Shown here in pieces: positions 34,412 through 42,734 of a stretch of 53,315 nt of DNA. A model generated the notes under the pieces. That model was given only the letters and a program-made list of their open reading frames with translations, had not been told where the DNA came from and ran no database searches. This stretch comes from JBFMGD01 sp040751775. GTDB taxonomy: Bacteria; Bacillota; Dethiobacteria; DTU022. Numbering within the stretch: position 1 is the first letter of the stretch; each line of letters opens with the position of its first letter. The stretch covers positions 1 to 53,315 of the forward strand of contig JBFMGD010000015.1 of the NCBI GenBank assembly GCA_040751775.1, given 5' to 3'. Position numbers and translations under genes: made by a program.

Positions 34412-35956
34412 TCATTTATGGGCATAAGGGCTGTTTTTAAACTTCCTAACCAGGGAATATGTTGTGAACAAGATCAGGTAAACCAGGCAGGCGGCCGGTA
34501 GAAAGTCACCAAACTTTACATAAAAAGATTTTCGACCGGCCAAATCCAGGGGCAAAGCAAAAATAGCCGCTTCGGATTTGCCGGAGCGGAGCAGTTCCCT
34601 ACCCCTGAAATCAAAAGAGATGGTAATACCACTGTTGGCTACCTGTGTCACTCCGATCCCTGTTTCCGCGGCGCGAATGGCAGCGACCTGGGCGTGCTGC
34701 TCCAGTCCATGGGTATCACCGAACCAGGCGTCATTGGTCAGAATGAAGAGATGCTTGCTTCCCTCCCGGGCAAAAAGGCGGATATAGTCGCCGAAGTAAG
34801 ATTCAAAGCAAATCACACCCGCCAGGGGGATCCCGAAATAATCAAAGATAGTGATCTCCTCACCGGCGGTATAGCTACCCAGGATGACATCAAGATCCAG
34901 CAGTTGATTTAAGAGCGCCTCCAGGGGAAAGTATTCCACGAACGGTACCAGGCGTTGTTTACTGTAAGCCTGGTATTCGCCGGCTGGATTCAACAGGACC
35001 ACGGCGTTATAGAGATTACCTCCATCGCGAACCCTGGCTCCATAGAGGATACTGACGTTTAGCTGACGGGCCAGCTCTTCCATCTGGGGGCGGTGAGCGG
35101 GCTTTTCTACTAAAAATAAATCCACTACTGTTTCAGGCCAGATAACCATTTTAACACGCGGTTCCTCTTCCACCGCTTGCCGGGTATAATCCAGGTAGCG
35201 ACGTAGTATCTCTTGCCTGCCTGCTCCGTCTAAAATTTCTTCGGTGGAGCTGTTGCCCTGAATCAGGGCGGTCCAGAGAGGTTCTTTATTTGTTTCGGCG
35301 GGATAAACTTCCGGAAGCATGGTTCCTGCTGCCAGCATTAGAAGCAGAACGGCCAGGGCGGTAAAAAGCGCCTTGCCGCGCAGATACCGGGCAGCGGCCA
35401 ACACCGCGATGCTTTGGAAGGCAACCATGATGTAAGCGATGCCCCAATAACCGAAAACGGCGGCAGTGTTTAAGATGAAGGGGTAGCGCCACTGGGTGTA
35501 GCCGATATAGCCGACGTTGTATGCGATGAAGCCCAATGAGCGGGTGTACTCCATCAGCAGCCAGAGCGCCGGCATCGCAAAAGCAACAGCCAGGCTGTTT
35601 CCCAGGCGCCGGAGATAACTGAGCGCCAGGGTGAAAACAGCGTTAAACGAGGCTAAAAAAAGAACCAGGAGCACCTGGACGAGGATTGACAGCGGTACGG
35701 TGAGATGCGTAAACAGGACCCCGGCCAGGTACGTATTCAGGTAAAGGTGCAGCGGTATCCCGAATATAAATCCGGCCGCGACCGCTTGGCGGGGCCGGGC
35801 CTTTAAACAGAACCAAAGCAGCGGCGTCAGCGCCAGCCAGGCCAGGTAGCCTTGATCGAGCGGCGGAAAAGCCGGTATCAGCGCTATCCCCGATATTAGT
35901 GGAATAAGATAAGCCATTCGGTCAAGCGGAGTCCTGGTTTGAAAGAGCACCTCCAA
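34412..35956 (-). CDS. lnt: Apolipoprotein N-acyltransferase
   Basis: A 514-residue membrane enzyme that adds the third acyl chain to lipoproteins. About seven N-terminal helices (MAYLIPLISGIALIPAFPP onward) precede a carbon-nitrogen hydrolase domain. Catalytic residues: Glu in VIWPETVVDLF, Lys in YSKQRLVPFVEYFP and Cys in VICFESYFGDY. A last helix (ACLVYLILFTTYSLV) closes it. TTG 35956 follows AAGGTGG by seven bases; ATG 35917 has no such site. Lnt is classically Gram-negative, but homologues occur in several Clostridia-related lineages, so it does not contradict the assignment. Confidence 0.92.
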   Translation of the reverse strand: MEVLFQTRTPLDRMAYLIPLISGIALIPAFPPLDQGYLAWLALTPLLWFCLKARPRQAVAAGFIFGIPLHLYLNTYLAGVLFTHLTVPLSILVQVLLVLFLASFNAVFTLALSYLRRLGNSLAVAFAMPALWLLMEYTRSLGFIAYNVGYIGYTQWRYPFILNTAAVFGYWGIAYIMVAFQSIAVLAAARYLRGKALFTALAVLLLMLAAGTMLPEVYPAETNKEPLWTALIQGNSSTEEILDGAGRQEILRRYLDYTRQAVEEEPRVKMVIWPETVVDLFLVEKPAHRPQMEELARQLNVSILYGARVRDGGNLYNAVVLLNPAGEYQAYSKQRLVPFVEYFPLEALLNQLLDLDVILGSYTAGEEITIFDYFGIPLAGVICFESYFGDYIRLFAREGSKHLFILTNDAWFGDTHGLEQHAQVAAIRAAETGIGVTQVANSGITISFDFRGRELLRSGKSEAAIFALPLDLAGRKSFYVKFGDFLPAACLVYLILFTTYSLVRKFKNSPYAHK

Positions 35957-36128
35957 GACGGAACCACCTTTTCAACTCAAGTAGTAAAACAAAACAGCCT
36001 GATCTTAACTCCGGCTCATCGAGTATATCATAAAACCGATCGGTGCAAAAGGATAGCCATTCCCCGGGAGACCGGTGTTCCGTGTTCTTGACTGGGTATG
36101 GCTGAAATGATATAAATAGAGTTATTCA

Positions 36129-36638
36129 ATGGTTATACAGTTGTCCCATAAACGATTTGCTGGAGGTAGGGTAATTAACAGCGAACCTTTGCTTGACTAC
36201 ATTAAAGAGGTGGATCTTGTTTTCAGCAGGATTATATACCGTTTTCGGGTGCTGTTCAGCCGGTACACGGTTGACGAGATCACCGATACCCAGTTCCTGG
36301 TCTTGCGCTCGCTGCGTAAGGGGCCCTGCAACACATCATATCTGGCCCAGGTTCTGGGGGTAACATTGAGTGCCGTAACCGCCCTGATCAATCGCCTTTT
36401 CAAGATGGGACTCGTTACCAGGGAAAGAAAAGACAAAGATCGACGGCAGGTTTGGATCAGCATTACTCCAAAAGGGCTTAAAGTGCTTAAAGACGTTGAG
36501 GATAAGCGTTATTTGTTGCTGGCGCTCTACTTTTCTCATCTGCCCGAGTCGGAACGCGGCCAGTTATTGGAGATGTTGCGGCGGGTAATCTCCCTTTTTG
36601 AACGGGAAGATATTCCTGAAGAAGAGAAAATCAATTAG
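36129..36638 (+). CDS. MarR-family transcriptional regulator
   Basis: Up to 169 residues; a winged-helix repressor. The HTH region is YLAQVLGVTLSAVTALINRLFKMGLVTRER and the wing is DKDRRQVWISITPKGLKVL. Start choice is unclear. ATG 36129 has no ribosome binding site but allows 15 extra residues. A strong GGAGG at 36162-36166 is seven bases before an in-frame ATT at 36174, which would give an N-terminus starting at INSEPLLDYI. No ATG, GTG or TTG fits that site. Ligand and targets are unknown; it may regulate neighbouring genes. Confidence 0.85.
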   Translation: MVIQLSHKRFAGGRVINSEPLLDYIKEVDLVFSRIIYRFRVLFSRYTVDEITDTQFLVLRSLRKGPCNTSYLAQVLGVTLSAVTALINRLFKMGLVTRERKDKDRRQVWISITPKGLKVLKDVEDKRYLLLALYFSHLPESERGQLLEMLRRVISLFEREDIPEEEKIN

Positions 36639-36663
36639 CTAAATTCCTTGCGGAGCATAGTCA

Positions 36664-36692
36664 GGGGCTGCCCTATTTGGACAGCCCCTTTT
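36664..36692 (+). terminator. Intrinsic terminator after the MarR gene
   Basis: GGGGCTG at 36664-36670 pairs with CAGCCCC at 36682-36688, followed by TTTTG. The loop is 11 bases. It lies 25 bases after the MarR stop, before the convergent DUF4349 gene. Confidence 0.75.
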
Positions 36693-36704
36693 GATCAAGG
36701 GTCA

Positions 36705-37634
36705 CTAAGCCGCGGGTGGTTTGCGGCTAATCAATTTGGTGATGATCAGCCACAAGACTGCAGCACCCGGGATCAGAACAATTAATACCGGTAAAATTGC
36801 GGTTAAGGCAACCAGCAGGACCGCACAGGCGGAAAGAATGAAATTAATGCTGCGCACAAATGCCGCTTTCATTCTACCGCCCAGGTTTTCGAAGGGAGCC
36901 TGGGAAATGTTTTGCGTGGCGATAACTTCCTCGGTGATATTGAGTTGAATGGTTGAAAAAGAAACCTGATCCTTCAGATAAGTAAACTGGGCGGTCATCG
37001 ATTCAATCTCGCCCCGTACCCGGCTTAACTCGCTCTCCACGGCCAGTACTTCGTCAACCTTGGCGGCCATGGCCAGAATTTCACGCAGGCGCGCTTCTTG
37101 CGCTTCCAGGTTTTTAATCCTGGCTTCAAGATCGAGGTAGTCCATGGTTACGTCATCATCACCGGTCTGGATATTGGTTGCCTTACCGAGATCCTGCAGC
37201 TGTTCCATAACGGCGTCAAAGCGATTAACCGGCACTCGCAGGGTTAAGTTGGCGCTGTACTGCCCCTCCCTGAATTCATACAGGTAAGAATCGCTGACGA
37301 TGCCCGCCGCTGCATCCACAATATTCTTCACATCTTTAATTGCCTCCCGGGTATTAAGTACCGTGAGGCTCATGGAGCCGTTGCGAATCACATAGCGGAT
37401 TTTACTGGTGCCTACCGCGTCGGAGGGGGCTGTTACGGTTTCTCCTGAATCGTTATTGGATTCCAGGTTATCTCTTCCAAAATCGCCGTCAGCAGCAGCT
37501 TCGGGGGAGTACCCTTCTCCGACACTTTCATCATAAGATTTTTGCGACACGGACCCGCAAGAGGTCATGGCGAACAGTGAAATACCCATCAGGAGAACGA
37601 CTGCGGCGATTAACCAGATTCGTTTTGATTTCAT
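36705..37634 (-). CDS. DUF4349-family lipoprotein
   Basis: A 309-residue membrane lipoprotein. The signal peptide ends in a lipobox (FAMTSCG, Cys near residue 26). An acidic linker is followed by the DUF4349 domain: NGSMSLTVLNTREAIKDVKNIVDAAAGIVSDS and LRVPVNRFDAVMEQLQDLGK. A coiled-coil stretch (YLDLEARIKNLEAQEARLREIL) follows, and a C-terminal hydrophobic helix near residues 265-300 ends in basic residues. The family occurs in many bacteria without a proven function. A ribosome binding site GAGAGGTGAAACC precedes the ATG. Confidence 0.85.
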   Translation of the reverse strand: MKSKRIWLIAAVVLLMGISLFAMTSCGSVSQKSYDESVGEGYSPEAAADGDFGRDNLESNNDSGETVTAPSDAVGTSKIRYVIRNGSMSLTVLNTREAIKDVKNIVDAAAGIVSDSYLYEFREGQYSANLTLRVPVNRFDAVMEQLQDLGKATNIQTGDDDVTMDYLDLEARIKNLEAQEARLREILAMAAKVDEVLAVESELSRVRGEIESMTAQFTYLKDQVSFSTIQLNITEEVIATQNISQAPFENLGGRMKAAFVRSINFILSACAVLLVALTAILPVLIVLIPGAAVLWLIITKLISRKPPAA

Positions 37635-37854
37635 GGTTTCACCTCTCTTTTATTCTTTAGGACTATCGGGAGTGATATAAAGTTCCCAGTGCCTTTGTGA
37701 AATAAAAAGCGATTTGCTGCTTATATTATGGGCTGTCGCATTGCAAAGGGCAAGTTAAAATTTGTTAATGGTGCCTTGAAATGAAGTTATATGGTATGAT
37801 AGTTCTATCTTCGATTAAGGGAAAATTTACCCGATATACTGGAGGAGTCAGCCG

Positions 37855-38382
37855 GTGAAAGAAAATTATTGCAGTTCTTGCGGCCAGGAATTTGGGAAAG
37901 AAGATCTCTCAATCCGCTGCCGGTTATGCCTCCGGAATTATCATGCCCGCTGCTGGGAAAAAACCGGCGGTTGTACGACCTGGGGTTGTACCGGTAAGCC
38001 GATGCTGGCTCAGGACATTGAATATAAACGCTGTCCGCAATGTGGCGAAGAGATTGTCAGTTTTGCGGTTAAATGCCGTTATTGCCGCTCTTTACTAAAT
38101 GCTCCTCCTGATGCTCCGCAAATGCTGAAACCCCGTATAGCTCCGCACGAAAGCCGTAAAGACCCGATCCTCACTTGTTTGTTGAACCTGGTTTTTCCAG
38201 GTGCCGGTTATATGTATTTGGGTAAAATGACCATTGGCTTAATTTGGTTTATTGTTGCCTGTGCGGCCTGGTTTTTTGCCCGCCCGCTCGGATTGTTCGC
38301 TGTCTATATTTGGATAATGTACGATTCGACCCGCAAAGCTTTCCACATGAATAAAAGAGCGCAATCCAATAAATTGTCATAA
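37855..38382 (+). CDS. C4HC3 zinc finger (RING/PHD order), zinc ribbon and TM2-like membrane protein
   Basis: A 175-residue protein with three parts. Residues 6-45 hold Cys6, 9, 22, 25, His30, Cys33, 40 and 45: the C4HC3 order and spacing of a cross-braced RING/PHD-type finger, similar to bacterial 'prokaryotic RING' domains. Residues about 60-78 form a zinc ribbon (CPQCGEEIV...CRYC). Residues 98-165 hold two or more membrane helices with FPGAGYMYLGK, as in TM2/DUF5683-type proteins. The start is GTG 37855 after GGAGGAG. The topology would place the fingers in the cytosol. No function is known; it directly precedes the hairpin-rich region. Confidence 0.75.
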   Translation: MKENYCSSCGQEFGKEDLSIRCRLCLRNYHARCWEKTGGCTTWGCTGKPMLAQDIEYKRCPQCGEEIVSFAVKCRYCRSLLNAPPDAPQMLKPRIAPHESRKDPILTCLLNLVFPGAGYMYLGKMTIGLIWFIVACAAWFFARPLGLFAVYIWIMYDSTRKAFHMNKRAQSNKLS

Positions 38383-38385
38383 ATA

Positions 38386-38800
38386 AACCGAAGCCTATAA
38401 CGGCCTTCGCTCCGGCTAATGCCGATTCTTTAGCAGCCCGGTACAACCTTTCGGCTGTACCAGACCACAATCAGAACCGACATTAACCTTTGCTCGACCG
38501 GTATAAGTCCTTTGTGAAGCCGGTAGCGATCATGGGACCGCTACCGACCTCAGTAAAGCCAACATGCAATTTCATAAGTATCAAAGAACTTATAACGATC
38601 TTAACTCGACCGGTATGGATTCCTTGTGACCCTGTAATAATCGTATGACTATCACAGAGCCTTTACAGAACCCATACCGATCTTCCCGCCGGCTGAGCAC
38701 AAGCCCTATCCGGACCTGTGATCAACCTTTGGCCGGCTGCAGTAAAGCCTTTTTTGACCTTACTGCAACCTGGGCTCGGCCGTTACAGACCTCTGTTTCT
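38386..38800 (+). repeat. Hairpin-rich non-coding region with diverged direct repeats (candidate structured RNA)
   Basis: About 415 bases without a coding frame. At least eight inverted repeats are visible, including GGTACA/TGTACC (38440-38461), CGGTAGCG/CGCTACCG (38521-38546), ATAAGT/ACTTAT (38574-38593), CGGTATGG/CCATACCG (38611-38679), GCCGGC/GCCGGC (38688-38737) and TGCAGTAA/TTACTGCA (38738-38767). The 12-mer CTCGACCGGTAT occurs at 38493 and 38605; the 25-base contexts match at 20 positions. A third, weaker copy starts near 38773. Inside the long stem, TGTGA/TCACA and CTGTAA/TTACAG would cross, allowing a pseudoknot. It could be a structured RNA, a 3'UTR array or a decayed repeat. Confidence 0.55.
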
Positions 38801-39030
38801 GTTGTTTATTATGTCCGCTAATTCAAGTATTATTTATTTATCCGGAAGAATTTTTTGTGGATGAGACAATGTATGGGAACTCTCTGAAGGAATAAATGAT
38901 GCACCATTATATTTTTATTAAATATTTTTACTATTTTGCAGGATTTAAAAATTCTGTATAGAACTTAATTTCTTGAGAATGGAGTCAGACAACTTAATTT
39001 AAGCCAAACCTAACCTCCTACTATATTTTA
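38801..39030. other. AT-rich spacer between hairpin array and terminator
   Basis: About 230 bases of strongly AT-rich DNA with no supported gene. A 21-codon frame starting ATGATG near 38897 follows GAAGGAATAA, but it is too short to support. At 39001-39014 the sequence AAGCCAAACCTAAC repeats the right part of the box upstream of feoB (2988-3000) but lacks the left arm. Confidence 0.4.
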
Positions 39031-39056
39031 TACAGGGCTCAGCCCTGTATTTTTTT
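39031..39056 (+). terminator. Rightward intrinsic terminator
   Basis: TACAGGG at 39031-39037, loop CTCAG, CCCTGTA at 39043-39049 and then seven T residues. Read on the plus strand this is a textbook terminator; on the minus strand the tail is not U-rich. The only rightward sequence before it is the zinc-finger gene and the hairpin region, so it implies a transcript through them. It may also serve weakly for leftward asnB. Confidence 0.75.
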
Positions 39057-39058
39057 CC

Positions 39059-40915
39059 TTAAAAATTGAGGCGGACTTTATAGCGCCGCAGCCAGAGATC
39101 AACCTGGCATAGATAAGCCAACAGCTGCGGCCAGCCCATCAACTGGCCAAACCAAGGGTATCCTGTGGTGGCTGCGGTGGAACGGGTAAACTCAAGCACG
39201 GCATTAAAATTGACCAGTTCCTTTAAAGGAGAGGACGATAGATTAAGGATGGAAAGTAAATGTTGCTTTACCTCTTCCAGATAATTCGGATGATGAGTTA
39301 CGGGATAAGGGCTCTTTTTTCGGTTAATTACATCCGCCGGTATTTCACCCTGCATCGCCAGGCGGAGAATTCCTTTTTCCACATCTCCACAGCGCTTCAT
39401 CTTCCAGGGGATATTCCAGACGTATTCAACCAGCCGGTGATCACAGAAGGGAACCCTTGCTTCCAAACCTACCGCCATGCTCATACGGTCCTTCCGGTCC
39501 AGAAGCGTAGGCATAAACCTGGTAATATTCAAATAAAAAAGCTCGCGCATTCGCGCCTCTGCCGGCTGCTCACCTGGTAAACGAGGTACCTCTGTCAGTG
39601 CCTCCCGGTAGCGCTCAGCAAGGTAGTGATCCGGCTGGATTGCTTCAACCAATCCTGGCGAAAGCAGCTGCATTCTTTTTGACACGGCTCTGATCCAGGG
39701 GAACCCGGGTGTTCCGTCAATAGCACCGCGATCGGCTGCTGAGAACCAGGGGTATCCGCCGAATATTTCATCGGCGCATTCTCCGGAAAGCACCACGGTA
39801 ATCTGTTTCTTTACAGCCTTACAGAATAGATAGAGGGATGAGTCGATGTCGGCCATACCGGGCAGATCGCGGGTGTATACCGCCTCGGCCAGACTTCGGG
39901 CCAGATCTCCTGATTTGATGATGATCCGCCGGTGGTTGGTCTTCAGTTTTTTTGATACTTCCCAGACTAATGGTGCATCAGAATCAGGTTGATATTCATT
40001 TTCCTTAAAGAAGAGTGCATTGTCTTCGTAATCTACCGAATATGTACGCAGCGGCTCCGAACCATTTTCCGCGTATGATTTGGCGGCATAGGCGGTCAGA
40101 ATGGTGGAATCCAGCCCTCCGGAAAGAAAAGCAGCCAGCGGAACATCAGAAACCAATTGTCGCTGCAGTGAATCCCTGACCAGGTGACGCACCCGGCATG
40201 CGGTTGTCTCCAGACTGTCCGGATGAGGTTTGCTCTCCAACGCCCAGTAACGGCCGTGGACTGTTTTTATCAGCTCTACAGCCATATAGTGACCGGGCTT
40301 TAACTCGGCAGTATCTTTAAAAACACCGAACCCCGGGGTCCTGGAGGGCCCCATCACGAATATTTCGGCCAGTCCCTGGGCGTCGACTACCGGTTCAATC
40401 AGCGGGTGGGCCAGTAGGGCTTTTAATTCAGAGCCAAAGATAAATGAAGAACCGCGAAAAGCATAGAATAGAGGTTTAACACCGAGGCGGTCTCGTGCTA
40501 GAAATAGTCTTTGCCGGTATTCATCCCAAACAGCAAAGGCAAAGATACCGTTTAACCGCGGCAGACATTCTTCTTGCCATTCGGCATAAGCTTTCAAGAG
40601 AACTTCGGTATCGGAACTACTCTGAAAATGATAGTCCCGTTTCACCAATTCAGAGCGTAATTCATCGGTATTGTAGAGTTCGCCGTTGTAAACTAGGATG
40701 TAGCTTTCCTTTTCCCTCCTGAAAATCATGGGCTGTCCACCGCCGGATGGGTCCACCACACAAAGACGGCGGTGGCCCAATGCAGCGTGGGTGGAGTGCC
40801 AGGTTCCCCTAGCATCCGGGCCGCGGCGGGCCAGCGTTTCCACCATCAGATCAAGCACTTTTTGTTCGCTGCTCAGATCATGTTTGTAATCAATCCATCC
40901 GGTAATACCACACAT
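39059..40915 (-). CDS. asnB: Asparagine synthetase (glutamine-hydrolysing)
   Basis: A 618-residue cytosolic enzyme converting aspartate, glutamine and ATP to asparagine. The N-terminal nucleophile Cys2 is in MCGITGWIDYKHDL, and the glutaminase domain shows RRGPDARG and LVYNGELYN. The synthetase domain has the pyrophosphate loop LSGGLDSTILTAY and SGECADEIFGGYPWF. ATG 40915 is required to expose Cys2 and has GGGAGGAA six bases upstream; an in-frame ATG 42 bases earlier is not used. VGLEARVPFCDHRLVEY is typical of AsnB. It is divergent from the symporter gene. Confidence 0.94.
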   Translation of the reverse strand: MCGITGWIDYKHDLSSEQKVLDLMVETLARRGPDARGTWHSTHAALGHRRLCVVDPSGGGQPMIFRREKESYILVYNGELYNTDELRSELVKRDYHFQSSSDTEVLLKAYAEWQEECLPRLNGIFAFAVWDEYRQRLFLARDRLGVKPLFYAFRGSSFIFGSELKALLAHPLIEPVVDAQGLAEIFVMGPSRTPGFGVFKDTAELKPGHYMAVELIKTVHGRYWALESKPHPDSLETTACRVRHLVRDSLQRQLVSDVPLAAFLSGGLDSTILTAYAAKSYAENGSEPLRTYSVDYEDNALFFKENEYQPDSDAPLVWEVSKKLKTNHRRIIIKSGDLARSLAEAVYTRDLPGMADIDSSLYLFCKAVKKQITVVLSGECADEIFGGYPWFSAADRGAIDGTPGFPWIRAVSKRMQLLSPGLVEAIQPDHYLAERYREALTEVPRLPGEQPAEARMRELFYLNITRFMPTLLDRKDRMSMAVGLEARVPFCDHRLVEYVWNIPWKMKRCGDVEKGILRLAMQGEIPADVINRKKSPYPVTHHPNYLEEVKQHLLSILNLSSSPLKELVNFNAVLEFTRSTAATTGYPWFGQLMGWPQLLAYLCQVDLWLRRYKVRLNF

Positions 40916-41022
40916 CGCTAATTCCTCCCACTCAAGTAATATCAGTCGCATATCCATCAGAGTACAGTAATACGTAGAGTATTGTGAGTTGTCCCAGGCT
41001 TGATTTAGAATAACTTAAAGGA

Positions 41023-42489
41023 GTGCGCCGTTTAGTTGTAGAATTAATTGTCGTCAAGCTTTTTACAGCTCATCAGGCCATGTCAGGATCGGAGAAGAAA
41101 TTGAATACTCCTGCCGCGTCTCCAATCAGCAAACGTAATCAAATGTTATTTGCCTCCGGCAGTGCCGCTTTTACCATGTTAGAGCGCTTAGTTATTTTAT
41201 ATGCACCCTTCTTTTATCTGCCGCCGGCGGAAACCGGACTTAACAATCTTATTTCCCCGGCAATCTATTTTGGAACGATAACCGTGCTAGGGTCAGCCTT
41301 ACTTCTGGGGCGCATCTTTGATGGAGTGGCGGACCCGCTGATCGCCGCATTAAGCGACAACAGCCGGGTCCTGATAGGCCGGCGTAAGCTGTTTTTACTG
41401 GTGAGCGGCCTGCCGCTGGCTTTAAGCACGGTCTTAGTCTTCCATCCGCCGTATTCCGGCGGAGAATCTTTCAGCAACGGTGTCTGGCTCGGCCTGATGA
41501 TGTGCCTTTTTTATATCGCTTTTACCGCCTATGTTAATCCCTACCTGGCGTTATTGACTGAACTTGGTCATTCCAATGCTTCGCGTATTGATTTGTCAAC
41601 AAAGATCGCTTTTTTCGGATTACTGGGCATGGTTGGTATCTCAGTGCTGTTTCCTGATCTTGCCGGGAGGCTGTATGAACATGGTTTCGAATTACGTGAG
41701 GCCTACCGGTATTGTGTAATCGGTTTTGCGGCTATTTCAGTACTGCTGCTATACGCGGCAACGCTTAGCTTTAAGGAGAAGGTAAACTGTAACTTTAGGC
41801 CGGCGGAACGAACGGCCATGTGGCAATCTCTCAAGCAAACTTTTGCTGTAAAATCATTCCGTCTCTTTTTAGCGGGGGAAGTGTTTTTACAGTTCGCCCT
41901 GAACATGATCACATTGGGGATGGTTTATTACGCCGTGGTGATTTTCAGGCAGGAACAGCGTTTTATGACAGTTATGGCGGCGCTGACCATCGGGGTCGCA
42001 TTGATCAGCTTCCCCGCGGTGAATAAGGCTGCGCGGCGGAAAGGCAAAAAAAAGGTGATCCTGTTTGGTGTTACCGTGTTAGCTTTGTGCAGCTTACTAT
42101 TATTCGTCCTCAGCTGGCATATGACCGGTCTTTTATTCTATCTGGGATTAGCCGTATTCGGATTGGCCGGAGTGCCCCTGGCTGTTTTAACCATTTTGAT
42201 TAACCCCACAGTTGCCGACCTGGCCCGGGAGGATGCGCTCAGAACAGGCAATCCCCGGGAAGCGATGTTTTTCGGAGCCAGGGCTGTGCCTTTGAAATTG
42301 ACGATTGCCCTGGCCGGGGTTACATTTGCGCTGCTGCTTTCCGCTTTCGGCAAGGATTTAGCCAATCCTTTGGGAGTTCAATTGAGTTTGCTGGCAGCAG
42401 CAGCGGCCGCCGGTTTGGGTTACCTGTTTTTCGCCCGCTACCCTGAGCAAGAGGTATTGAAAATGCTCAGCCTGCATGAAAAAGAGTGA
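41023..42489 (+). CDS. GPH-family (MelB-like) sugar/cation symporter
   Basis: Up to 488 residues, about 12 membrane helices, major facilitator superfamily. Family marks: GRIFDGVADPLIAALSDNSR (the MelB-type cation-binding DxxxDP region) and GRRKLFLLVSGLPLAL after loop 2-3. It should move a sugar, peptide-like or other small solute with Na+ or H+; the substrate cannot be told. The start is uncertain: GTG 41023 overlaps the AAAGGAG it would need, and ATG 41080 has only a weak site. It precedes glycogen phosphorylase by about 245 bases. Confidence 0.82.
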   Translation: MRRLVVELIVVKLFTAHQAMSGSEKKLNTPAASPISKRNQMLFASGSAAFTMLERLVILYAPFFYLPPAETGLNNLISPAIYFGTITVLGSALLLGRIFDGVADPLIAALSDNSRVLIGRRKLFLLVSGLPLALSTVLVFHPPYSGGESFSNGVWLGLMMCLFYIAFTAYVNPYLALLTELGHSNASRIDLSTKIAFFGLLGMVGISVLFPDLAGRLYEHGFELREAYRYCVIGFAAISVLLLYAATLSFKEKVNCNFRPAERTAMWQSLKQTFAVKSFRLFLAGEVFLQFALNMITLGMVYYAVVIFRQEQRFMTVMAALTIGVALISFPAVNKAARRKGKKKVILFGVTVLALCSLLLFVLSWHMTGLLFYLGLAVFGLAGVPLAVLTILINPTVADLAREDALRTGNPREAMFFGARAVPLKLTIALAGVTFALLLSAFGKDLANPLGVQLSLLAAAAAAGLGYLFFARYPEQEVLKMLSLHEKE

Positions 42490-42734
42490 TTTGTGAACGG
42501 GCTGCGCTTGTGCCGGTCATAGATTACCAACCGCGCCATTAACCTCCCGATTATGGCGGAGAGTATTCTTGCCAAGTTACCTATAATCTAGAATCTTAAA
42601 ATCATTGCCTTGATGTGGTTTAATATTAAATATAATTAAATATTCTGTGGTGCAAGTTTCATCTGTCATCTACAGACTAGGATTACCATTGCCAATATAC
42701 AGAATATTTTTTGAATGTCAAAGGGGTGTGCGCG

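Noticed and set aside
36705..37634. Anti-sigma factor or sensor role for the DUF4349 lipoprotein
   Set aside because: No sigma factor or kinase adjoins it; only the family call is supported.
38386..38800. CRISPR-like array
   Set aside because: Repeats are imperfect, irregularly spaced (about 112 and 169 bases) and form long internal hairpins; there are no uniform repeats and spacers and no cas genes.
38897..38962. 21-codon frame (MMHHYIFIKYF...) after GAAGGAATAA
   Set aside because: Very short, in strongly AT-rich DNA, with no homology I can recognise; a chance frame is as likely.
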